A stretch of DNA of 64,000 nt from NCBI GenBank assembly GCA_016705365.1, contig JADIYI010000008.1, forward strand, positions 1,736,001 to 1,800,000, read 5' to 3'. Both the position numbers and the translations under genes were made by a program. This document shows positions 61,272 through 64,000 of this stretch, one piece after another. Source of the DNA: Gammaproteobacteria bacterium. GTDB taxonomy: Bacteria; Pseudomonadota; Gammaproteobacteria; Pseudomonadales; UBA5518. Under the pieces are notes generated by a model. It searched no databases. It saw only the letters and a list, made by a program, of their open reading frames with translations, and was not told the origin of the DNA. How positions within the stretch are numbered: position 1 is the stretch's first letter; every line of letters starts with the position of its first letter.

Positions 61272-63002
61272 ATGCCACGGCTGATTACCCTCGTTCTCCT
61301 CGCCTGGCTGTGCGGCCCGGCTTTCGCCGCCGATTACTCGCCGTTCGATTTGTCGCAGACGCTCGGTCTGAGTGCCCCGGCCGCCGAGCAGGCGCCACCG
61401 CGTGAATCCGTGCCGCCCGAGGACGCCACCGCCGCCCCCGGGATCGTTGCCAACAGCGCGCCCGCATTCGATTACTCGGTGAACCTGAACAGCAATGTGT
61501 TCGGCGCCCAGCTCTTCACCGGCAGTTTTGCGCGCGTGGGCGCGACCCAGTTCAACCCGGATTACGTGGTGGCGACCGGCGACCAGATCCAGATCCGCCT
61601 GTGGGGCGGTTTCGACTTCGACTCCCTGCTGCTGGTCGACCCCAAGGGCAACCTGTTCCTGCCCCACGTCGGTCCGATCAAGGTGCTCGGGGTGCGCAAC
61701 GAGGATCTGCAGCGGGTGGTGGAATCGGCGGTGGCGCGGGTGTTTCGCGCCAATGTCTACAGTTATGCGAGCCTGGCCGCGGCGCAGCCGGTGCGGATAT
61801 TCGTCGGCGGTTTCGTGAATCGCCCCGGTCTCTACAACGGCACCAGCATGGACAGCCTGCTGCATTATCTCGACCAGGCCGGTGGCATCGATGCCGAGCG
61901 CGGTTCGTTTCTCGCGGTGCAGGTCAAGCGCGGCGAAACGGTGCGGGCAGAGGTCAACCTCTATGACTTCCTGCTCGACGGGCGCATGCCGCTGGTACAA
62001 CTCGCCGACGGTGACGTGATCTTCGTCAAGCCGCGGCGCAATTCGGTGCTGGTCACCGGAATGGCACAGAACGCCAATCGCTTCGAGTTCGCCGACGGCG
62101 TCTTCACCGTCGGTGCCCTGTCGCGCCTCGCCAAGCCGCAGCCGCAGGCGAACCACGTGCGGGTGGTGCGCAATACCGGCAGCACCCGCAACGTCGAATA
62201 CTACGCGCTCGAAGAGGCGCAGCAGGTCACGCTGTTCAACGGCGACGAACTCGCCTTCACCGCCGACAAGAAGCAGGGCACGATCACGGTGCGGGTCGAG
62301 GGCGAGCACCAGAGTGCGCAGGAATACGTGCTCCCCTACGGCGCGCGCATGGGCGAGCTGCTCGGGCAGATCCAGTTCTCCGAGCGCTCTGACGAGCAGA
62401 GCATCCAGCTGTTCCGGCTGAGCGTGAAGGATCGCCAGAAGCAGATGCTGCAGACCGCGCTGAAAAGCCTCGAGGCCGCGGCGCTGACCGCGCGCTCGGG
62501 CACCAGCGACGAGGCACGGCTGCGCAAGGACGAGGCCGAGCTGCTGCTGCAGTGGGTGGATCGCGCGCGCGCGATCGAGCCGCTGGGGCAGGTGCTGATC
62601 GCCGGCGCCAGCCAGCGTGACGAGCTGCTGCTCGAGAACGGCGACCTGCTGCGGGTGCCGACTCGCGATGGCCTGGTGCTGGTCAGTGGCGAGGTGCTGT
62701 TCCCGAACGCGATCGCCTTCGACGAGGCGCTGGATCTCGGGGACTACGTGCTGAGCGCCGGTGGCTATACCCAGAACGCCGACCTGGCGCGGGTGGTGGT
62801 GGCGCATCGCGACGGCAGCTTCAACGAGGCCACCGGCAAGAAGAGCCTGTTCCGCTCCGGGCCCGCGAGCGCCGAGGTGCGTGCCGGGGATGAAATCCTG
62901 GTATTGCCGAAGATCGACGTGAAGTCGCGCCAGATCTGGAAAGACCTCACCCAGATCATGTACCAGATTGCGGTCAGCGCGAAGGTTGTGGTGGATATCT
63001 GA
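61272..63002 (+). CDS. kpsD: Polysaccharide export channel protein (KpsD/Wza-like)
   Basis: 576 residues with a signal peptide (LITLVLLAWLCGPAFA). The Poly_export domain is around VVATGDQIQIRLWGGFDFDSLLLVDPKGNLFLPHVGPIKVLG. SLBB-type repeats follow (VFVGG-like IFVGGFVNRPGLYNG, VLVTGMAQNANRFEF, VLVSGEVLFPNAI). The C-terminal VLPKIDVKSRQIWKDLTQIMYQIAVSAKVV is like that of KpsD-type proteins. No lipobox Cys is seen after the signal peptide. The stop overlaps the next gene's ATG. Confidence 0.88.
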   Translation: MPRLITLVLLAWLCGPAFAADYSPFDLSQTLGLSAPAAEQAPPRESVPPEDATAAPGIVANSAPAFDYSVNLNSNVFGAQLFTGSFARVGATQFNPDYVVATGDQIQIRLWGGFDFDSLLLVDPKGNLFLPHVGPIKVLGVRNEDLQRVVESAVARVFRANVYSYASLAAAQPVRIFVGGFVNRPGLYNGTSMDSLLHYLDQAGGIDAERGSFLAVQVKRGETVRAEVNLYDFLLDGRMPLVQLADGDVIFVKPRRNSVLVTGMAQNANRFEFADGVFTVGALSRLAKPQPQANHVRVVRNTGSTRNVEYYALEEAQQVTLFNGDELAFTADKKQGTITVRVEGEHQSAQEYVLPYGARMGELLGQIQFSERSDEQSIQLFRLSVKDRQKQMLQTALKSLEAAALTARSGTSDEARLRKDEAELLLQWVDRARAIEPLGQVLIAGASQRDELLLENGDLLRVPTRDGLVLVSGEVLFPNAIAFDEALDLGDYVLSAGGYTQNADLARVVVAHRDGSFNEATGKKSLFRSGPASAEVRAGDEILVLPKIDVKSRQIWKDLTQIMYQIAVSAKVVVDI

Positions 63003-64000
63003 TGCGGGCCGGCTATCACGTGCGCAAGCAGACCCAGATCTGGCGCGGCCGGCTGCTGCTCGGGTGGCTGCGCCTGGTGCAGCGCGCGAGCGGCGCGCTC
63101 GGCTTGCGCAACCTGTACCACCGTCACCTCGGCGCGCTGGTGCGCGGCACCGGCTTGTTCGATGCCGACTGGTACCTGAGCATGAACCCGGACGTGCGCC
63201 AGGACGGCGCCGATCCGCTGCTGCACTATGTACGCTACGGCGATCACGAGGGGCGCCCGCCGATACCGCTGTTCGATCCCCCGTACTACCGCGCCCATGC
63301 CCGCGGCGCGGGTCTGGAACTCAACGCGCTGCTGCATTACCGCCTGCTCGGACGCTTTTTCAAGACCTCGCCGAGCGCCTGGTTCGATGTCGAGTACTAC
63401 CTGCGCCAGAACCGCGACGTGGCGCGCGCCGGCATCGATCCGCTGCTTCACTACCTTGGCTGCGGCGGCAGCGATGGCCGCTCGCCGTGTCGCCAGTTCG
63501 ATTCGGCGTTCTACCTGCTGGCGAATCCCGATGTCGCCGAGGCCGGCGTCAACCCGCTGATGCACTACCTTCGCTACGGGCGCCTCGAGGGGCGCCCGGT
63601 CACCGCCTCCGGCCTGGGTGGAGGGGCCGCGGAGCCCGCGCCCTATGTGCCGGCGGTGGTGCCGGACAACTGGGCCGACCTGGAGCCGGGCCCGCGCCTG
63701 GACGATGCGCTGGTCGATGTGGTGGTGCCGGTGTACAAGGGCAAGGGCGAGACCCTGCGCTGCCTGCGCAGCGTGCTGCTGGCGCTGAACGAGACCCCGC
63801 ACGAGCTGATCGTGATCAATGACGCGAGCCCCGACGAGGAACTCGTCGAGGCCCTGCGCCGCCAGGCCGGGCTCGGCTATTTCACGCTGCTCGACAACGA
63901 CGGCAATCGTGGTTTCGTCGCCAGCGCCAACCGCGGCATGACGCTGCACCCGCGCCGCGACGTGGTGCTGCTGAACTCCGATACCGAGGTCTTCGGCGAC
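63002..64000 (+). CDS. GT2-family glycosyltransferase with N-terminal repeats (3' end outside window)
   Basis: The frame opens at an ATG overlapping the kpsD stop and is still open at the right edge (333 codons). Residues 50-200 contain four repeats of a 35-45 residue unit (FDADWYLSMNPDV...DPLLHYVRYGDHEGRPP; FDVEYYLRQNRDV...; FDSAFYLLANPDV...). A GT2 domain follows with LVDVVVPVYKGKGETLRCLRSVL, LIVINDASPDEELV, DNDGNRGFVASANRGM and the metal-binding LLNSDTEV. It probably adds sugars to the polysaccharide exported by the preceding genes. Similar units occur in the WsaF-like protein. Confidence 0.85.
   Translation, partial: MRAGYHVRKQTQIWRGRLLLGWLRLVQRASGALGLRNLYHRHLGALVRGTGLFDADWYLSMNPDVRQDGADPLLHYVRYGDHEGRPPIPLFDPPYYRAHARGAGLELNALLHYRLLGRFFKTSPSAWFDVEYYLRQNRDVARAGIDPLLHYLGCGGSDGRSPCRQFDSAFYLLANPDVAEAGVNPLMHYLRYGRLEGRPVTASGLGGGAAEPAPYVPAVVPDNWADLEPGPRLDDALVDVVVPVYKGKGETLRCLRSVLLALNETPHELIVINDASPDEELVEALRRQAGLGYFTLLDNDGNRGFVASANRGMTLHPRRDVVLLNSDTEVFGD

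Overview
The window is high-GC DNA from a gammaproteobacterium, most likely Pseudomonadales-like. The clearest sign is gene order: nadB next to rpoE(algU)-rseA-rseB-mucD-lepA-lepB-DUF4845-rnc-era-recO, followed by cysM-relA-mazG, adk, hemH and tsaB, plus a PhaD/PhaF-like phasin pair. These housekeeping genes are intact. Genes are tightly packed, with many ATGA-type overlaps. No rRNA, tRNA or CRISPR array was seen.

Region 1 (1-11.1 kb) starts with a DUF1499 membrane protein cut by the window edge, then a divergent PhaD-like regulator and phasin, then an SDR gene divergent from a complete coenzyme F420 operon: npdG, cofE, cofD, cofC and a fused cofGH (fbiC). This is followed by an LLM-class flavin/F420 oxidoreductase, an NTF2-like protein and a sulfotransferase. 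Together these genes could make F420, reduce it with NADPH and use it. Region 2 (11.1-35.4 kb) is the housekeeping core: ung, HDOD, ygfZ, sdhE-ygfX, nadB, the envelope-stress sigma operon, the lepA-recO block, cysM-relA-mazG, adk-hemH, a histone-like Lys/Ala protein, tsaB, a beta-hydroxyacid dehydrogenase and apeB.

Region 3 (35.4-38.5 kb) is an accessory island. Two directly oriented copies of a structured repeat flank an IS1182-like transposase remnant, an IclR regulator and a divergent SCP2/PhyH-type dioxygenase. Region 4 (38.5-53.8 kb) holds an enoyl-CoA hydratase, trpS, a tight MFS-P450-ytfJ-serine hydrolase operon, xseA, an XRE/MmyB regulator, rsmE-rimO, a putatively exported MhpD-like hydratase, a frameshifted rhodanese, an unrecognised 300-residue protein and a nucleotide-sugar epimerase.

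Region 5 (53.8-64 kb) is a surface-polysaccharide locus. A WsaF-like glycosyltransferase lies between two inverted copies of the same repeat, beside a truncated TylF-type methyltransferase. Two sulfotransferase-like genes and an ABC-dependent capsule export set (kpsM, kpsT, kpsE-like, kpsD-like) follow, and a GT2 glycosyltransferase runs off the right edge. The gene content suggests an exported, possibly sulfated polysaccharide.

The least explained feature is the repeat family. Four 147-bp cores are at least 144/147 identical to one another by eye. Each has 19-bp terminal inverted repeats and an internal hairpin, and three have a satellite unit exactly 51 nt from the core unit. Three copies are preceded by a common GGGGACAG leader. 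The repeats abut stop codons and mark the edges of two accessory segments and of two broken genes.
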